In this document: piece after piece, positions 16,730-27,407 of the stretch | Numbering within the stretch: position 1 is the stretch's first letter | Layout of the letters: each line of letters opens with the position of its first letter | Origin: Acetobacteraceae bacterium | Lineage (GTDB): Bacteria > Pseudomonadota > Alphaproteobacteria > Acetobacterales > Acetobacteraceae | Direction: 5' to 3' | Assembly (NCBI GenBank): GCA_947475245.1 | Contig: CANJLW010000003.1 | Location: 62,001-126,000, forward strand | Length of the DNA: 64,000 nt | Program-made: the position numbers and the translations under genes | Notes under the pieces: generated by a model | The model's database searches: none | What the model was told of the DNA's origin: nothing | Seen by the model: the letters and a program-made list of their open reading frames with translations, nothing else

Positions 16730-17970
16730 ACGCCCTTTCGCCCCCGACCTTCGACGTCGCGCGCATCCGCCGGGATTTCCCGATCCTGAGCCAGACCATC
16801 CGCGGCAAACCCTTCGTCTTCCTCGACAGCGGCGCATCGGCGCAAAAGCCGACCGCGGTGATCGACGCGATGCGCAACGCGATGGAAACCCAGTACGCCA
16901 ACGTCCACCGCGGCCTGCACTGGATGAGCGAGCGCACCACCGAAGCCTACGAAGCCGCCCGCGACGCCATCGCCACGCTGATGAACGCATCGGACCGGCA
17001 CGAGATCGTGATCACCGGCAGCGTCACCGGATCGTTCAACCTGATGGCGCACAGCTTCGGGCGCGGCGTGCTCAAGCCCGGCCAGGCCGTGCTGATCTCG
17101 GCGATGGAGCATCACTCCAACATCGTCCCGTGGCAGATGCTGCGCGACGAACGCGGCATCGAACTGCGCGTGGCGCCGATCACCGACGCCGGCGAACTCG
17201 ACATGGACGCGTTCGAGGCCCTGCTGGCCGACGGCAAGGTCGGCCTCGTCTCCATCACCCACATGTCCAACGTTCTCGGCACCGTCACCCCCGCGGCGCG
17301 CATCGTCGATCTGGCGCATCGCTACGGCGCCAAGGTGCTGTTCGACGGGGCGCAGGCGATCGTTCACCGCAAGGTCGACGTGCAGGCCCTGGGCTGCGAC
17401 TTCTACGCCTGGACCGGACACAAGCTGTACGGCCCGACCGGCATCGGCGTGTTGTGGGGACGGCGCGAACTGCTGGAACAGATGCCCCCTTTCATGGGCG
17501 GCGGCGACATGATCTCCTCCGTCAGTTTCGAGAAATCCACCTGGGCGCAGGTCCCGCACAAGTTTGAAGCCGGAACCCCCGCCATCCTGGAAGGCATCGG
17601 CCTGAAGGCGGCCATCGATTACGTTCAGGCGATCGGCTACGACGCCATCGCGGCGCACGAGGCATCGCTCGTCGATCACGCCCTCGCCCGCCTGTCCGCC
17701 ATCCCCGGCCTGACGGTGATCGGACGCGCGCAGGATCGCGGCGGCGTCGTGTCGTTCACGCTGGACAAGGCGCATTCCCACGATGTCGCGACGCTGCTCG
17801 ATCGCCAGGGCATCGCCGTGCGCGCCGGCCACCACTGCGCCGAACCGCTGATGCGCCGCCTGGGGCTGGACAGCACCGCGCGCGCCACCTTCGGGATGTA
17901 CACGACGCGGGAAGAAATCGACGTCCTCGCCGATACCCTCCTGCGGGTGCGGGAGTTCTTCTCGAAATGA
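16726..17970 (+). CDS. sufS: Cysteine desulfurase SufS
   Basis: 414-residue PLP enzyme that takes sulfur from L-cysteine for cluster assembly. Visible landmarks are GASAQKP, MEHHSNIVPWQ (PLP-stacking His), DGAQAIVHRKVDVQ (PLP Asp/Gln), TGHKLYGPTGIGVLWG with the Schiff-base Lys (about residue 230), and RAGHHCAEPLM with the catalytic Cys (about residue 370). Group II type, as expected for SUF. ATG 16726 overlaps the sufD stop; upstream ATG 16708 is less likely. No sufE is nearby; SufU probably serves as partner. Confidence 0.96.
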   Translation: MNALSPPTFDVARIRRDFPILSQTIRGKPFVFLDSGASAQKPTAVIDAMRNAMETQYANVHRGLHWMSERTTEAYEAARDAIATLMNASDRHEIVITGSVTGSFNLMAHSFGRGVLKPGQAVLISAMEHHSNIVPWQMLRDERGIELRVAPITDAGELDMDAFEALLADGKVGLVSITHMSNVLGTVTPAARIVDLAHRYGAKVLFDGAQAIVHRKVDVQALGCDFYAWTGHKLYGPTGIGVLWGRRELLEQMPPFMGGGDMISSVSFEKSTWAQVPHKFEAGTPAILEGIGLKAAIDYVQAIGYDAIAAHEASLVDHALARLSAIPGLTVIGRAQDRGGVVSFTLDKAHSHDVATLLDRQGIAVRAGHHCAEPLMRRLGLDSTARATFGMYTTREEIDVLADTLLRVREFFSK

Positions 17971-18443
17971 GCGGCGCGACCTTCGACGACATGCGCGACC
18001 TGTACCAGGAAGTCATCCTGGATCACGGTCGCAATCCGCGCCACGCCAAACGCCTGGACGATTTCGATTCAACCGCCAAGGGCGACAACCCCATGTGCGG
18101 CGATCGCGTCCAGGTCTGGCTGAAGTTCACCCCCGCCGGCGCCATCGCCGCGACGGGGTTTGAGGCACGCGGCTGCGCCATCAGCGTCGCCTCCGCCGAT
18201 CTGATGGCCGAAACCGTGCAAGGCCGCGACCCCGCCGATACCCGCGCGCTGTTCGCCGCCTTCCGCGACATGGCCCGCACCGGTACCTGCCCGGCCTGCG
18301 ACGCCGCCTTGACCGAACCGATGGAACGCCTCGCCCCGCTGTCGGGCGTTCACGAATACCCATCACGGGTGAAATGCGCGACGCTGCCCTGGCACGCGCT
18401 GATCGCCGCCCTCGACGGTACGAAGGAGACGAGCAGTGAATGA
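17967..18443 (+). CDS. sufU: SufU-type Fe-S scaffold / sulfur acceptor
   Basis: 158-residue IscU-fold protein. Three conserved cysteines occur in KGDNPMCGDRV (about residue 44), EARGCAISVASADL (about residue 70) and RVKCATLPWHAL (about residue 138). The insertion between the second and third Cys distinguishes SufU from IscU. In Firmicutes SufU is a zinc protein that accepts persulfide from SufS. Its place directly after sufS, overlapping by 4 bp, supports the same job here. An extra CPAC pair (about residue 110) is present. Confidence 0.92.
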   Translation: MSGATFDDMRDLYQEVILDHGRNPRHAKRLDDFDSTAKGDNPMCGDRVQVWLKFTPAGAIAATGFEARGCAISVASADLMAETVQGRDPADTRALFAAFRDMARTGTCPACDAALTEPMERLAPLSGVHEYPSRVKCATLPWHALIAALDGTKETSSE

Positions 18444-18795
18444 CATGAGCGCTGCGCCCGGAAGCTGGACGCCGGATGGGGAGAAAGTGCCCCCGCCGAA
18501 CGAAGACGCCGTGATCGCCGCCACCGCGTCGGTCTACGATCCGGAAATCCCGGTCAATATCTACGAACTCGGCCTGATCTACGCGATCGACATCCGCGAC
18601 GACGGCGCCATCAAGGTCGAAATGACCCTGACCGCGCCCGGCTGCCCCAGCGCGCAGGAACTGCCCGAACAGGTGCGCAACGCCGTGCTCGCGCTGCCCG
18701 GCGTAACGTCCTGCGAGGTGGAAACCGTCTGGGATCCGCCGTGGGATCAGACGCGCATGACGGAAGAAGCGCGCCTGCAATTGAACATGTTCTGA
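18436..18795 (+). CDS. sufT: SufT / MIP18-family (DUF59) Fe-S assembly factor
   Basis: 119 residues. The DUF59 core is seen in VYDPEIPVNIYELGLIYAIDI (residues about 34-54) and TLTAPGCPSAQELPEQVRNAV with the conserved Cys in a PGCP motif (about 75). The C-terminus VWDPPWDQTRMTEEARLQL is typical. It helps mature Fe-S proteins. The start is GTG 18436, with GAAGGAG seven bases before it and overlapping the sufU end. Confidence 0.93.
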   Translation: MNDMSAAPGSWTPDGEKVPPPNEDAVIAATASVYDPEIPVNIYELGLIYAIDIRDDGAIKVEMTLTAPGCPSAQELPEQVRNAVLALPGVTSCEVETVWDPPWDQTRMTEEARLQLNMF

Positions 18796-18828
18796 GCCCT
18801 TCCCAGTTTTGACCCATAGCCGGGACGC

Positions 18829-19206
18829 ATGACCATGAGCACAACGACCACGACGCCGACCCGCACGCGCCGCCCCCTGCCGCAGTTGATGACACTGACG
18901 GACACCGCCGCCGAACGCCTGACCCGCCTCTATGAAAAGGGCGAACAGGGCAAGCTGCTGCGCATTTCCGTCAAGACCAAGGGCTGCTCCGGCCTGTCCT
19001 ACGACATGAGCTGGACCGACGAACCCGCCCCCAGCGACGAGATCGTGACCGACAAGGGGCTGACCGTTCTGGTGGACCGCAAGGCCAGCCTGTTCCTGAT
19101 CGGCACCGTGATGGATTACGAGACCAAGGCGCTGACCTCCGGGTTCACGTTCACCAACCCGAACGAAAAAGGCCGCTGCGGCTGCGGTGAGAGCTTTCAC
19201 GTTTAA
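18829..19206 (+). CDS. A-type Fe-S carrier (SufA/IscA/ErpA family)
   Basis: 125 residues. After a Thr-rich, probably disordered N-terminus the A-type fold begins at LTDTAAERLTRLYEKG. The three ligand cysteines are in TKGCSGLSYDM (about 53) and the C-terminal KGRCGCGESFHV (Cys-x-Cys). It delivers clusters to apoproteins. Last identifiable suf gene, 33 bp after sufT. Starts ATG 18829 and 18835 are both possible. SufA is favoured over ErpA by context. Confidence 0.93.
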   Translation: MTMSTTTTTPTRTRRPLPQLMTLTDTAAERLTRLYEKGEQGKLLRISVKTKGCSGLSYDMSWTDEPAPSDEIVTDKGLTVLVDRKASLFLIGTVMDYETKALTSGFTFTNPNEKGRCGCGESFHV

Positions 19207-19225
19207 CCCGGAACGACAGCGCCCC

Positions 19226-20590
19226 ATGACCCAGGACCCCGCCTTCGCCCTCGCCGATCACGTCGTCGCCACCGGCTTCGCCGACCTCCCGGCCTCCGCC
19301 ATCGACGCCACCAAGCGCGACATCCTCGATACATTCGGCTGTATGCTCGGCGGCACCGCCTCCCCCGGCATCGACGACCTCTGCGCCGTGCTCGGCCATT
19401 GGGGCGGGCGAGAGGAAAGCCGGGTCCTGCTGCGCGGCACCAGACTGCCGGCGCCGCAGGCCGCGCTGCTGAACGCAGCCATGGGCCACGCGCTGGATTT
19501 CGACGATACGCTGGATCACGGCGGCTCCATCCATCCCGGCGTGTCCGTGCTGGGCGCGACACTGGCCGCCGCCGACATGCTGGGCGGCGTATCCGGGCGA
19601 GATTTCGTGCTGGCGGTAACGCTGGGCATGGATGTGTCGTGCCGCATCGCCATCGCCTCCACGCTGGATCGCGGCTGGCACCGCACGGCCGCGATCGGCA
19701 TCTTCGGCGCCGCCGCCGCCGTCGGCAAAATGATGGGGCTGAACGCCGAACAAATGCGCCACGCGCTGGGCATCGCCTATAGCCACGCGGCGGGCAACCG
19801 CCAGTGCATCGTCGACGCCGCGCTGACCAAGCGCATGCAGGCAGGTCAGGCCGCCGGCGACGCCATCCTGTCGGCCGTGCTGGCCCAACGCGGCTTTACC
19901 GGCGCGCATAACGTCTTCAACGGCAAGTTCGGCTTTTTCGAACTCTACCAGCCGAACGGCGCCGATCCGTCACTCCTGTTAAAGGATCTGGGAACGGCGT
20001 TTCGCGGCGAGGAAGTCAGCTTCAAGCCCTACCCCTGCGGTCGCCCCCTGCATGCCGCCATCGACGCCGCCCTGGCGCTGCGCGGACAATTGGGCATCAA
20101 CGGCGCGGACGATATCGAAAGCCTGACCATCGCCGCCGATCCCGCCGGCTATGCCGATCAGTTCGAGGGCGGCGCGCACAAACGCCATCCGACCCAGGTC
20201 GTGGAAGCACAGTTCGCCGTGCCGTTCCTGGTCGCCGCCGCCATGGCATACGGCCAGGTCGGCATCGCCCAGGTCGCCAACTGCGACGACCCCACGGTGC
20301 GCGCTTTGTCCGCCCGCATCGCCGGCGTGTCGGTCGCCGACAAGCCGAAAGGCTGGGTCAGCATCGCCGCCACCGTCCGATCCGGCCGAACCGCGACCGT
20401 GATCGCCACCGATCCGATCGGCTCCCCACACCGCCCGCTCAGCGCCGAACTGTGCGAAACCAAGTTCCGCGACTGCGCCGCCAACGCGCTGCGTGCACCG
20501 GCGGAAGCCGATATCGCCGCCGCCATCCGCGACATCGGCCGCCTGGAACAACTCTCCGACGCCACCGCCTGGATGCGCCCCTTCGCCTGA
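19226..20590 (+). CDS. MmgE/PrpD family protein
   Basis: 454 residues, the family's normal size. The members include 2-methylcitrate dehydratase and cis-aconitate decarboxylase. Visible regions are DTFGCMLGGTASPGIDDL (about 34-51), ALLNAAMGHALDFDDTLDHGGSIHPG split over about 75-98 (the HALDFDD motif is diagnostic) and KPYPCGRPLHAAIDAAL (about 268-284). ATG 19226 is preferred because the upstream ATG 19187 lies inside the Fe-S carrier gene. It may be read from the suf operon. No other methylcitrate-cycle genes are present, so the substrate is uncertain. Confidence 0.9.
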   Translation: MTQDPAFALADHVVATGFADLPASAIDATKRDILDTFGCMLGGTASPGIDDLCAVLGHWGGREESRVLLRGTRLPAPQAALLNAAMGHALDFDDTLDHGGSIHPGVSVLGATLAAADMLGGVSGRDFVLAVTLGMDVSCRIAIASTLDRGWHRTAAIGIFGAAAAVGKMMGLNAEQMRHALGIAYSHAAGNRQCIVDAALTKRMQAGQAAGDAILSAVLAQRGFTGAHNVFNGKFGFFELYQPNGADPSLLLKDLGTAFRGEEVSFKPYPCGRPLHAAIDAALALRGQLGINGADDIESLTIAADPAGYADQFEGGAHKRHPTQVVEAQFAVPFLVAAAMAYGQVGIAQVANCDDPTVRALSARIAGVSVADKPKGWVSIAATVRSGRTATVIATDPIGSPHRPLSAELCETKFRDCAANALRAPAEADIAAAIRDIGRLEQLSDATAWMRPFA

Positions 20591-20614
20591 TCGATCCACG
20601 CCGCAACGCCGCAA

Positions 20615-20643
20615 TTGACTCCCCTGCCCCGTAACCGCATAAA
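20615..20643 (+). promoter_or_regulatory. Sigma-70-type promoter of the ffh operon
   Basis: TTGACT (20615-20620), an exact 17-bp spacer, and CATAAA (20638-20643). It lies 110 bp upstream of the ffh start, leaving a long structured 5' leader. Confidence 0.65.
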
Positions 20644-20675
20644 GCGGGAATCCGAGGAACCCATGGTCCCCCGGT

Positions 20676-20726
20676 CCCCGCCTGACGCGGGGGCTCCGCC
20701 GCTCCGCGAGTGTTCGCGCAGCGGCG
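20676..20726 (+). other. Two hairpins in the ffh leader
   Basis: CCCCGC/GCGGGG (20676-20681 and 20687-20692), then a stronger stem CGCCGCT/AGCGGCG (20697-20703 and 20720-20726) with an inner CGCGA/TCGCG stem. There is no T-run. They could shape the ffh leader or attenuate transcription; function unknown. Confidence 0.5.
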
Positions 20727-20753
20727 TAATTTGCGTTGAAGGGTATCGCACCA

Positions 20754-22133
<1,380 letters not shown>

Positions 22134-22153
22134 TCTAAAGGAGAAAGTTGCTC

Positions 22154-22495
22154 ATGGGTCTCAAGATCCGCCTGTCCCGCGCCGGTGCCAAGAAGCGCCC
22201 GTACTATCACATTGTCGTCGCCGACAGCCGCAGCCCGCGCGACGGTCGTTTCATCGAACGTCTGGGCAGCTACAACCCGATGCTGCCGGCCGACCACGCC
22301 GACCGCGTCCGCCTGCAGGACGAGCGTATTCAGCATTGGCTGGGTAACGGCGCCATCGCGACCGATCGCGTCGCGAAGTTCCTGGGCAAGGCCGGTCTGG
22401 CCCCGATGCCCGTCTGGAACGAGCAGCCGATCCAGTCCGCGCCGAAGAAGAAGGCGCAAGAGCGCGCCAAGGCCGCCGCAGCGGCCGCCGGCTAG
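22154..22495 (+). CDS. rpsP: 30S ribosomal protein S16
   Basis: 113 residues. [19 protein letters not shown] is the classical S16 N-terminus, with [18 protein letters not shown] and YNPML following. An alanine/lysine-rich C-terminal tail extends it beyond E. coli S16, usual in alphaproteobacteria. ATG 22154 has AAAGGAGAAAG upstream. It assembles early into the 30S body. Confidence 0.97.
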   Translation: MGLKIRLSRAGAKKRPYYHIVVADSRSPRDGRFIERLGSYNPMLPADHADRVRLQDERIQHWLGNGAIATDRVAKFLGKAGLAPMPVWNEQPIQSAPKKKAQERAKAAAAAAG

Positions 22496-22503
22496 ACTGA
22501 CTT

Positions 22504-23088
22504 ATGCCGGATAATCGTATCCTGGTTGGGGTGATCGGCCGCGCGCACGGTGTGCGCGGACGCGCGCGCGTGACCAGCTATACGACCGTTCCGGAAGAAC
22601 TGACCGAGTACGGCCCGCTCGCCACCGCCGACGGGCGCCGCTTCCTGGTGCAGTGGTGCAGCGAAGGCGTGGCCGAACTGTCGGAGATGATCGACGGCCA
22701 ACCCGTGCGCGTGCGCGATCGCAACACGACGGAAAAGCTGACGGGGACCGAGCTTTACATCGACCGCGACCAGTTGCCCGACCCCGAGGACGACGAATTC
22801 TACTTCGCCGACCTGATCGGGCTGGACGCCTGCGATGTCGACGGCGGTTCCCTCGGCGTCATCCGTGTCGTGCATGACTATGGTGCCGGTGCCAGTCTTG
22901 AAATCGTTCAGGACGACAAGCCGGCGTTGATCGTGCCCTTCACCCGCGTCGCCGTGCCCAACATCGATCTCGCGGCGCGCAAGGTGACGGTCATCCCGCC
23001 GGAAGCGATCATCGTCACCGAACCCACTCATCTGGTGGGCCTCGCCGAAGAGACGCTCGGGACCAAGCGGGAGGAGACCGTCGAATGA
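22504..23088 (+). CDS. rimM: 16S rRNA processing protein RimM
   Basis: 194 residues. The N-terminal barrel ([20 protein letters not shown]) is followed by a PRC-like barrel ([36 protein letters not shown]). RimM binds S19 and assists 30S head maturation. Between rpsP (8 bp gap) and trmD (4-bp overlap). Confidence 0.95.
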   Translation: MPDNRILVGVIGRAHGVRGRARVTSYTTVPEELTEYGPLATADGRRFLVQWCSEGVAELSEMIDGQPVRVRDRNTTEKLTGTELYIDRDQLPDPEDDEFYFADLIGLDACDVDGGSLGVIRVVHDYGAGASLEIVQDDKPALIVPFTRVAVPNIDLAARKVTVIPPEAIIVTEPTHLVGLAEETLGTKREETVE

Positions 23089-23834
23089 CCTGGCGCGCCT
23101 CTGTCCTGACCTTGTTCCCGGAGATGTTTCCGGGTCCCCTCGGCCAGTCCCTGGCCGGTCGGGCGATGGAAAACGGCACCTGGTCGTTGGATGTGACCCA
23201 TATCCGCGACTTCGCCACCGATCGGCATCGCACCGTCGACGACACGCCGTTCGGCGGCGGCGCCGGCATGGTGCTGCGGCCGGATATCGTGGACGCGGCG
23301 CTGGCATCGGTGGCTGACGATCGGCCGATGATCGCGCTGACGCCGCGCGGTCGCCGGTTCAGTCAGGAAGACGCCCGCGCCCTTGCGGCCGGACCCGGCG
23401 TGATCCTGCTGTGCGGCCGGTACGAGGGCATCGATCAGCGGGTTATCGAGGCGCGCGGCATGCAAGAGTACAGCATCGGCGACTATGTGTTGTCCGGTGG
23501 CGAACTCGCCGCCCTGGTCTTGCTGGACTCGATCGTCCGCCTGTTGCCGGGGGTCATGGGATCGGCCGACAGCGCGACTGAGGAAAGCTTCTCCGGCGGT
23601 CTGCTGGAATATCCGCATTACACCCGCCCGGCCGAATGGGCGGGGCGCGCGGTGCCGGCAGTTCTGTTGTCGGGCCATCACGGCGCCGTTGCCGACTGGC
23701 GACGGCAGGAAGCCGAACGAATCACACGTGAACGTCGCCCCGATCTATGGGCGGCCCACCTATCTGCCAATCGAACGGCGACGGCTGCCAGGACGGCACC
23801 CACGCCACAGGGAATGAGAGGATATCCGCAATGA
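23085..23834 (+). CDS. trmD: tRNA (guanine-37-N1)-methyltransferase TrmD
   Basis: 249 residues, a SPOUT-fold enzyme that makes m1G37 in tRNAs. [20 protein letters not shown] opens it, [18 protein letters not shown] is the substrate loop, [13 protein letters not shown] and [18 protein letters not shown] build the trefoil-knot SAM site. Its start overlaps the rimM stop and its end overlaps rplS by ATGA. Confidence 0.96.
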   Translation: MTWRASVLTLFPEMFPGPLGQSLAGRAMENGTWSLDVTHIRDFATDRHRTVDDTPFGGGAGMVLRPDIVDAALASVADDRPMIALTPRGRRFSQEDARALAAGPGVILLCGRYEGIDQRVIEARGMQEYSIGDYVLSGGELAALVLLDSIVRLLPGVMGSADSATEESFSGGLLEYPHYTRPAEWAGRAVPAVLLSGHHGAVADWRRQEAERITRERRPDLWAAHLSANRTATAARTAPTPQGMRGYPQ

Positions 23835-24232
23835 ACATCATCCAGCAGCTGGAAGCCGAGCAGATCGCGCGTTTGACGGAAACGCGGCCGGTGCCGGAGT
23901 TCGGGCCGGGCGATACCGTGCGCGTTTCGGTGAAGGTCGTCGAAGGCGACCGCTCCCGCGTGCAGGCGTTCGAGGGCGTTTGCATCGCGCGTTCGAATCG
24001 CGGCGTGAACAGCAACTTCACCGTCCGTAAGATCAGCTATGGCGAAGGCGTGGAACGCGTGTTCCCGCTCTATGCGCCGACGATCGCCGACATCACCGTC
24101 GTGCGTCGCGGCGACGTGCGTCGGGCGAAGCTGTATTACCTGCGCGATCGTCGCGGCAAGTCCGCGCGCATCGCCGAAAAGGCCCGCGCGACGGTCGAAG
24201 TTCCCTCGACCGGCACCGCCGCGGCCGAATAA
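23831..24232 (+). CDS. rplS: 50S ribosomal protein L19
   Basis: 133 residues. [22 protein letters not shown] split at about 21-42, [21 protein letters not shown], and [29 protein letters not shown] are the L19 core. A C-terminal alanine-rich tail is present. ATG 23831 overlaps the trmD stop; the open frame upstream lies within trmD. Last gene of the operon, followed by a strong hairpin. Confidence 0.96.
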   Translation: MNIIQQLEAEQIARLTETRPVPEFGPGDTVRVSVKVVEGDRSRVQAFEGVCIARSNRGVNSNFTVRKISYGEGVERVFPLYAPTIADITVVRRGDVRRAKLYYLRDRRGKSARIAEKARATVEVPSTGTAAAE

Positions 24233-24242
24233 CACCGCTTAC

Positions 24243-24269
24243 CAGGGTGAGAGGCTTCCTCTCACCCTG
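24243..24269. terminator. Terminator of the ffh-rplS operon
   Basis: A perfect 12-bp stem CAGGGTGAGAGG / CCTCTCACCCTG with a CTT loop, 10 bases after the rplS stop and between convergent genes, so it may act in both directions. No long T-run. Confidence 0.75.
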
Positions 24270-24284
24270 CGCCATGGCGTGCGA

Positions 24285-25130
24285 TCAGAGCCAGAAATGC
24301 GCGGTCAGTTTGTCCTCGCGCATGAACTGTGCCGTCGGCTCGACCTTCATTTCGGCGAACAGCGCCTCCAGCCCAATATCGGCCAGGGTCCACGACATCA
24401 TGGTCGTGACGTGGCGCGTATAGTTGTCGTCCAGGATGCGGTCGTCGGGGTTCAGGTTGGTGATCATGATCAATCCGGTCGGCGCGGCGTCCAGCGCGAC
24501 CATGTGCAGATCGGGGCGCACCCGCTTCAGCAGCAGCGCCGCGCGCCAGACATCGCCCGCCCACCAGTTGTGCCGGTGCGGACGTTGCGTGGGCATCGGC
24601 GTTTCCAGCGTGTCCGGCAAGGCGCGGTAGGTAATCGCTTCTTCCACCGGCAGGCAGTCGTGCAGCACGACGATGGAATTACGCTTGCAGTGCCGCTCTG
24701 TATTGATGAAATCGCGGAGCAGGAATTCGCACCTGTGCATGCCGTCCAGGAAAGCCATGTCGATTTTGCCGCCGAGGAGCGCGGTCAGGTCGTAGTTGCC
24801 GAAGAAGTCGTCGCTGCGCATTCTGAACAGGGATATCGCCGGCTTTGCCAGCACCTGCGCGACGACATCGGGGTCGGAGATGGTATAGGCGGGATCGACC
24901 GCGACGGTGCGGCAATTGCCCAAAGCGAGCGTCGTGCCGGTATCGATCCCGATTTCGAAATACGAGGCCGGCTGAAAATACGCATGTAATTGCGCCAGGA
25001 TTTCCTCGTACCAGGGGCCCGGCAAATCGTTCAGCACGTTCCCCATCGGGGCACCGGCCGGGGCCGCGGCTGGCGTGACGGCACCTTGAGGCCGCAGGAA
25101 ATCGGTCGAGATGGAAAATCCGCTTGGCAT
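24285..25130 (-). CDS. Class I SAM-dependent methyltransferase-like protein
   Basis: 281 residues. [18 protein letters not shown] (about 54-71) is a motif-I glycine loop, followed by VAVDPAYTI (acidic residue), a long insert, [20 protein letters not shown] (motif IV, about 120-139) and [10 protein letters not shown]. This pattern matches the Methyltransf_24/rhamnosyl or cephalosporin hydroxylase-like group often linked to surface polysaccharide. The ATG at 25130 lacks a close ribosome site; ATG 25046 is an alternative. It interrupts the SRP and leu genes on the opposite strand. Substrate unknown. Confidence 0.7.
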   Translation of the reverse strand: MPSGFSISTDFLRPQGAVTPAAAPAGAPMGNVLNDLPGPWYEEILAQLHAYFQPASYFEIGIDTGTTLALGNCRTVAVDPAYTISDPDVVAQVLAKPAISLFRMRSDDFFGNYDLTALLGGKIDMAFLDGMHRCEFLLRDFINTERHCKRNSIVVLHDCLPVEEAITYRALPDTLETPMPTQRPHRHNWWAGDVWRAALLLKRVRPDLHMVALDAAPTGLIMITNLNPDDRILDDNYTRHVTTMMSWTLADIGLEALFAEMKVEPTAQFMREDKLTAHFWL

Positions 25131-25308
25131 GGTTCGGTCTGCTCTTCCGAGGTCAATATCGCCTCAGCATAGCAGTTCTCCCGAGCACGAGCGAAGCGAA
25201 ACACACAAGGCCTTCGGCGTTCCGGGGTTTCACGGGTTGCACATCCCAGCCCATTCGTCCAAATCATCGCGGATCGATCGACCAATCGCGCAAGCCCGGG
25301 GAGCAGAC

Positions 25309-26727
25309 ATGTCCGCCAGCAGGCCAAGGACCTTATTCGACAAGATTTGGGACAGCCACGTCGTTGAACGGCTGCCGGACGGCACTTGCATCCTCTACAT
25401 CGACCGACACCTCGTGCACGAGGTCACCAGCCCGCAGGCGTTCGAAGGCCTGCGCATGGCCGGTCGTCCGGTGCGCCGCCCGGACTGCACGATCGCCGTC
25501 GCCGATCACAACATCCCCACCGTCGGCTCGCGCATTCCGTCCGACATCAAGGAAACCGACAGCCGCATCCAGGTCGAAACCCTGGAAGCCAACGTCAAGG
25601 AATTCGGCGTCCCCTACATCCCCATCCTGGATGAGCGTCAGGGCATCGTGCACATCATCGGGCCGGAGCTGGGCATTTCGCTGCCGGGCACGACTCTGGT
25701 GTGCGGCGACAGCCATACCTCCACCCACGGCGCCCTGGGATCGCTGGCCTTCGGCATCGGCACGTCGGAGGTCGAGCATGTGCTCGCCACCCAAACGCTG
25801 TTGCAGAACCCCGCCAAGAACATGCGCATCGATGTCTCGGGCACGCTCGGCTTCGGCTGCTCCGGCAAGGACATCGTGCTGGCGATCATCGGCAAGATCA
25901 CGACCGCCGGCGGCACCGGCCACGTGATCGAATACACCGGCGACACCATCCGCGCGCTGGACATGGCCGGTCGCATGACCGTGTCGAACATGTCGATCGA
26001 AGCGGGTGCGCGCGCCGGTCTGATCGCGCCGGACCAGACCACGTTCGACTATATCAAGGGCCGCGAGTTCGCCCCCAAGGGCGACGCGTTCGAACAGGCA
26101 GTCGCCTACTGGAAGACCCTGCCGTCCGACCCCGGCGCGCATTTCGACCAGACCGTGTTCCTGACCACCGACGAAATCGCGCCGATGGTGACCTGGGGCA
26201 CGACCCCCGGCGCGGTGATCCCGGTCACCGGCATCGTGCCGAACCCGATGGACGAACCGGACGAAGGCAAGCGCTTCCAGCTTCAGCGCATGCTCGACTA
26301 CATGGCGCTGACCGCCGGTCAGAAGCTGCAGGACGTGCCGATCGACGTCGTGTTCATCGGCTCCTGCACCAACGGACGGATCGAGGACATCCGCGCCGCC
26401 GCCGCCGTCGCCAAGGGCCGCAAGGTTCCCTTCGGCGTCCAGGCGCTGGTCGTGCCGGGCTCCGGCCTGGTGAAAAAGCAGGCGGAGGCCGAGGGCCTGG
26501 ACCGCATCCTGCTCGAAGCCGGCTTTGAATGGCGCGATCCCTGCTGCTCGATGTGTCTCGGCATGAACCCGGACAAGCTGACGCCGGGCCAACGCTGCGC
26601 CAGCACGTCGAACCGCAACTTCGAAGGTCGCCAAGGCCCGAACGGTCGCACGCATCTGCTGTCGCCCGCGATGGCCGCCGCCGCCGCCGTCACCGGACGC
26701 CTGACCGACGTGCGTCAGTTGGGCTGA
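25309..26727 (+). CDS. leuC: 3-isopropylmalate dehydratase large subunit
   Basis: 472 residues, standard LeuC length. It isomerises 2-isopropylmalate to 3-isopropylmalate in leucine synthesis with LeuD. It starts [33 protein letters not shown] (about 130-143) and the 4Fe-4S ligands in [14 protein letters not shown] (about 350) and [15 protein letters not shown] (about 410-424) are intact. ATG 25309 has CGGGGAGCAGAC upstream. Followed by leuD and leuB. The SUF operon in this window could supply its cluster. Confidence 0.97.
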   Translation: MSASRPRTLFDKIWDSHVVERLPDGTCILYIDRHLVHEVTSPQAFEGLRMAGRPVRRPDCTIAVADHNIPTVGSRIPSDIKETDSRIQVETLEANVKEFGVPYIPILDERQGIVHIIGPELGISLPGTTLVCGDSHTSTHGALGSLAFGIGTSEVEHVLATQTLLQNPAKNMRIDVSGTLGFGCSGKDIVLAIIGKITTAGGTGHVIEYTGDTIRALDMAGRMTVSNMSIEAGARAGLIAPDQTTFDYIKGREFAPKGDAFEQAVAYWKTLPSDPGAHFDQTVFLTTDEIAPMVTWGTTPGAVIPVTGIVPNPMDEPDEGKRFQLQRMLDYMALTAGQKLQDVPIDVVFIGSCTNGRIEDIRAAAAVAKGRKVPFGVQALVVPGSGLVKKQAEAEGLDRILLEAGFEWRDPCCSMCLGMNPDKLTPGQRCASTSNRNFEGRQGPNGRTHLLSPAMAAAAAVTGRLTDVRQLG

Positions 26728-26770
26728 TCGGACCGCTCTGTATCCTTCCCTGGGGAACCACGAGGAACCA

Positions 26771-27391
26771 ATGGATAAGTTCACTACCCTGACGGGCGTC
26801 GCCGCGCCGATGCCGATGCAGAACATCGACACCGACAAGATCATTCCGGCCCGCTTCCTGAAGACCATCAAGCGCTCCGGCCTTGGCGTGCATCTGTTCG
26901 ACCCGCTGCGGTTCAACAAGGACGGCTCGGAAAACCCCGATTTCATCCTGAACCAGGAACCCTTCCGCAAGGCCGAAGTGATCATCGCGCACGAGAACTT
27001 CGGCTGCGGCTCCTCTCGCGAACACGCCCCCTGGGCGCTGCTGGATTTCGGCATCCGTTGCATCATCGCGCCGGATTTCGCCGACATCTTCTACAACAAC
27101 AGCTTCAAGAACGGCATCCTGCCCGTCCGCCTGCCCCGCGCCGTCTGCGATCAGTTGATCGAGGACACCAAGCTGGGCGGCAACGCGCGCATCACCGTCG
27201 ATCTGCAACGCCAGGTCGTCGTGCGCCCGAACGGCGAAGAAATCGCTTTCGAGATCGACCCGTTCCGCAAGCACTCGCTGCTGAATGGCCTGGACGATAT
27301 CGGCCAGACCCTGCAACACAGCGGATCGATCGACCGCTACGAGACCACCCAGCGCGCCGGCCAACCCTGGATGCCGTCCACCGCCGCCTGA
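26771..27391 (+). CDS. leuD: 3-isopropylmalate dehydratase small subunit
   Basis: 206 residues. [18 protein letters not shown] and the swivel-domain signature [14 protein letters not shown] (about 78-91) identify LeuD. Forms the active dehydratase with LeuC. 43 bp after leuC with GAGGAACCA before the ATG, 16 bp before leuB. Confidence 0.97.
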   Translation: MDKFTTLTGVAAPMPMQNIDTDKIIPARFLKTIKRSGLGVHLFDPLRFNKDGSENPDFILNQEPFRKAEVIIAHENFGCGSSREHAPWALLDFGIRCIIAPDFADIFYNNSFKNGILPVRLPRAVCDQLIEDTKLGGNARITVDLQRQVVVRPNGEEIAFEIDPFRKHSLLNGLDDIGQTLQHSGSIDRYETTQRAGQPWMPSTAA

Positions 27392-27407
27392 AGAAAAGGG
27401 AATACCG

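Noticed and set aside
15437-16990. 517-codon minus-strand open frame
   Set aside because: Antisense to sufD/sufS, Gly/Arg-rich with no domains.
16576-17835. 419-codon minus-strand open frame
   Set aside because: Antisense to sufS; arises from GC-rich third positions. No protein features.
25333-27087. 584-codon minus-strand open frame
   Set aside because: Antisense to leuC and the start of leuD, both certain genes.
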